Assembly: GCA_001304505.1 (NCBI GenBank)
Contig: LJUQ01000015.1
Location: 1-34,643 of the forward strand
Direction of reading: 5' to 3'
Length of the DNA stretch: 34,643 nucleotides
DNA from: Bacteroides sp. SM23_62_1
Lineage (GTDB): Bacteria > Bacteroidota > Bacteroidia > Bacteroidales > SM23-62
The notes beneath the pieces were generated by a model that was not told the origin of the DNA, searched no databases, and saw only the letters and a program-made list of their open reading frames with translations. A program made the translations under genes and the position numbers. Of this stretch, positions 32,661-34,643 are shown piece by piece; positions within the stretch are counted from its first letter, which is position 1; each line of letters begins with the position of its first letter.

Positions 32661-34643
32661 TTAATATTTTCGTTGAAAAATCTCATCGAGGCTGCTTTTT
32701 TTCAGTTCTTCGATAAATCTTACAAGGTGAGCCACCATGATATCCCAGATTTTCTGCCCTTTCTCGCGGGATGCCTTGGTGGGGTTACCCATTACACCAC
32801 TGCTGGAGATTTTTTTAGTTCGTGTATACCATGGTACACCTCTGGTGGAGGTAAGATTCATATAGGGACTGTTGAAATCGATGTTTGAATCTTCAGCTTT
32901 ATCCATATCTACGAGATGTGGCCTTGACGCAAGGGATGTTGAGGTTTCAATTTCACCTGCATGGATATCATTTGAACTATCAACGACCTTATAAATATCT
33001 GTATCGGAAGATTCACCGGATTCAACACAAACGAAGATATTTGCATCACGGTTGATCATTTGTGCAGCAAAATTCAGTGTTGGGCTGTTATCACCGTGTC
33101 CGTTCAGGATAACAAGCTTTTTAATGCCGTTTTTTGCCAGGCTGATACCGATATCATATATGTATCTTGAAAGGCTCTCATTTGAGACGCTTAAAGTACC
33201 GGGGAAATCTTCGTGGTGATAGGATACGCCATAACAGACAGGAGGTAGGACAAAAGGTTTGGGATCGCTGCAGGCCTCTGCCACTTTCCTGGCCAGTAGA
33301 TCAGCATCAAAAATATCTGTATCAACCGGAAGATGGGGACCATGTTGTTCGATTGAGCCACAGGGCAGGATGGCAACATCAACGGTATGCAACCGGTCAC
33401 GCAAAGAGGGCCAGGACATAGCGGACCACAGAAATTGTGTGTGTTCGTGATCTTCTCCCGGCAATGAAGATGCCATTCCTTCCAATGGTTCAAACGGATA
33501 AGAATCCATCATATCGGGGGAATTCAAGATATCATAATGTAGCCACTTTTTTCCAGTCATTTTGACTGCTCCGTCAGCATATTCAAGAAATATCCTGATA
33601 ACAGGATTTCTCAGGTCGGCAGGCATATCCATCAACCTGGAGCGTTCCTGATCAAACCTCAGCATTTCAGCAGGAGGATTAGATCTTGCCAGTTTGCGGA
33701 ATTCTTTATCAGCATGTACAGCTTCTGATTTAAGCAGTAAATAATACAGATGTGAAGCATCTGAGCCAAGTTGATGAACTTTTCGTAGGGGTATCTGGTA
33801 CAGGATATCTTGGATTTGCTCTGCAGTATATCCGCAATTCTCAGGATTTGCTCCGATGGCTGTTAGCATTCCGACAATTCTCCGGCACTTTTCACATTTT
33901 CCACAGGGGATGGTACGATTGTGTTCTTTGTGGGCTGCATGGCAGGATACCTGGTGCCGCTGAAGGTCAGGATACCTGGATGCAAGGATTTTGATGATGA
34001 GAAGTTCGGATAGACTCCTTAAAATGGAGAACTGACTGATATTCCAACCTTTTTTCATAAAATATCTTGAGAGGGCATTGTCGAAATACCTGCTCTGATC
34101 ATATAATCCGTTATAGTGCGTGATTCCTTTATGGTTCAAACGGTTGGTACAGTCATATTCATCACCGATGAGCAATCTGCCAAGATTTCTCTTTTTTGCC
34201 AGGGGCAACGCTCCAAACAGGAAAACGGCAACAGTCCATAAACGGATCGGGTATTCGTCGGAACGGATCTCCTGAAAATCCTGTCGTATAAATGGCATAT
34301 GCCGTAACATCCAGTTATATATACGGTCACAATTAGTCCAGACCCTTGCAACATTGGTATCAGCCCTGCTGAGGTGTTGAAAGGCATTCAGTGCGGTAAA
34401 CCAGTGTCGTCCCGATTCATTTATAAATACAGGGTGAACTTCACGATTCAACTCTTTCAGGATACCATAGGTCAGCAAACTGTCCTTTCCTCCGCTACTC
34501 AGGACGCAATGATGCTTTTTATCAACCGGCCATAATTCCCAGTGCTGGGCATAATCGGGGAAAGACGTATTAACAAAAATAATCTCTGCTGATGTATATC
34601 TTTTTTTCTTCTCTGGCTGTAATCCTGTATATTCTTTTTTCAG
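32661..34643 (-). CDS. QueC-like PP-loop ATPase fused to a creatininase-family amidohydrolase, 5' partial
   Basis: The frame is open to the window edge, giving 660 visible residues; the true start lies outside. A TTG at 34478 is not the start because the ATP-binding motif SSGGKDS (visible residues 49-55) lies just before it. Four cysteines (C234, C247, C250, C253; CGKCEKCRR) match the zinc site seen in QueC. From about residue 408 a second domain begins: GSIEQHGPHLPVDTD (429-443), ILNGHGDN and DIHAGEIETS are the metal-ligand blocks of the creatininase/MftE/ArfB family. Residues ~290-400 link the two. One chain thus joins ATP-driven activation of an acid or base with amide hydrolysis. QueC itself makes preQ0, but other PP-loop proteins share these motifs, so the product is unknown. 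The dipeptide-epimerase-like gene lies downstream. Confidence 0.85.
   Translation of the reverse strand: MKKEYTGLQPEKKKRYTSAEIIFVNTSFPDYAQHWELWPVDKKHHCVLSSGGKDSLLTYGILKELNREVHPVFINESGRHWFTALNAFQHLSRADTNVARVWTNCDRIYNWMLRHMPFIRQDFQEIRSDEYPIRLWTVAVFLFGALPLAKKRNLGRLLIGDEYDCTNRLNHKGITHYNGLYDQSRYFDNALSRYFMKKGWNISQFSILRSLSELLIIKILASRYPDLQRHQVSCHAAHKEHNRTIPCGKCEKCRRIVGMLTAIGANPENCGYTAEQIQDILYQIPLRKVHQLGSDASHLYYLLLKSEAVHADKEFRKLARSNPPAEMLRFDQERSRLMDMPADLRNPVIRIFLEYADGAVKMTGKKWLHYDILNSPDMMDSYPFEPLEGMASSLPGEDHEHTQFLWSAMSWPSLRDRLHTVDVAILPCGSIEQHGPHLPVDTDIFDADLLARKVAEACSDPKPFVLPPVCYGVSYHHEDFPGTLSVSNESLSRYIYDIGISLAKNGIKKLVILNGHGDNSPTLNFAAQMINRDANIFVCVESGESSDTDIYKVVDSSNDIHAGEIETSTSLASRPHLVDMDKAEDSNIDFNSPYMNLTSTRGVPWYTRTKKISSSGVMGNPTKASREKGQKIWDIMVAHLVRFIEELKKSSLDEIFQRKY

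Noticed and set aside
34476-34478. TTG as start of the PP-loop/creatininase gene
   Set aside because: The frame remains open upstream and the essential SGGKDS motif lies directly before this codon.

Overview
The window most likely comes from a member of the Bacteroidota, probably an uncultured Bacteroidales/Marinilabiliales-type genome. It opens inside a SusD-family gene and carries many lipoproteins with a Cys lipobox. Start codons sit behind A-rich leaders rather than Shine-Dalgarno sequences. Bacteroidota-typical families are present (SusD, DUF4861, FG-GAP/ASPIC-UnbV, ThuA plus a Gfo/Idh/MocA lipoprotein), and intergenic regions are packed with palindromic repeats. The assignment is inferred from gene content only; no rRNA or tRNA gene was seen.

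Left part (1-6995): the C-terminal end of a SusD-like nutrient-binding lipoprotein and a clear terminator, then a 1097-residue double FG-GAP/ASPIC-UnbV lipoprotein. Next is a translationally coupled pair: an asparagine-synthetase-like ATP-dependent enzyme without the glutaminase cysteine, and a small CxxxCxxC radical SAM protein related to the TIGR01210/RaSEA type.

Centre (7301-21917): two tight same-strand operons and one large gene. Operon A (7496-13872) encodes four secreted or anchored proteins, each built on a different beta-propeller type: FG-GAP/ASPIC, TolB/HzsA-like with one haem site, YVTN with three haem sites, and Reg_prop. Operon B (14084-18055) encodes a Rid/chorismatase-like protein, a stripped-down DAHP synthase, and two LivK-type substrate-binding proteins with no permease or ATPase nearby. 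A TPR/FG-GAP/ASPIC lipoprotein follows. The 5' end of the first operon-A gene has been tandemly duplicated, leaving a decayed copy of its signal peptide upstream.

Right part (21930-34643): a DUF4861 lipoprotein; an 8-bp tandem array (CCAATAAY) split by a 1.6-kb IS with nested terminal repeats; an aldo/keto reductase whose 3' end runs into that array; a ThuA-like and a Gfo/Idh/MocA-like lipoprotein pair; a TerC membrane protein; a UPF0316 membrane protein; and a 180-bp MITE-like element. Last come two minus-strand genes, a dipeptide-epimerase-like enolase-superfamily enzyme and, upstream of it, a fusion of a QueC-like PP-loop ATPase to a creatininase-family amidohydrolase that runs off the window edge.

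Taken together this looks like a glycan-uptake and secondary-metabolism region rather than core genome. The most unusual parts are the four-propeller haem operon, the chorismate-linked operon with orphan binding proteins, the AsnB-like/radical SAM pair, and the PP-loop-creatininase fusion. Whether these act in one pathway is inference and cannot be settled from this sequence alone.
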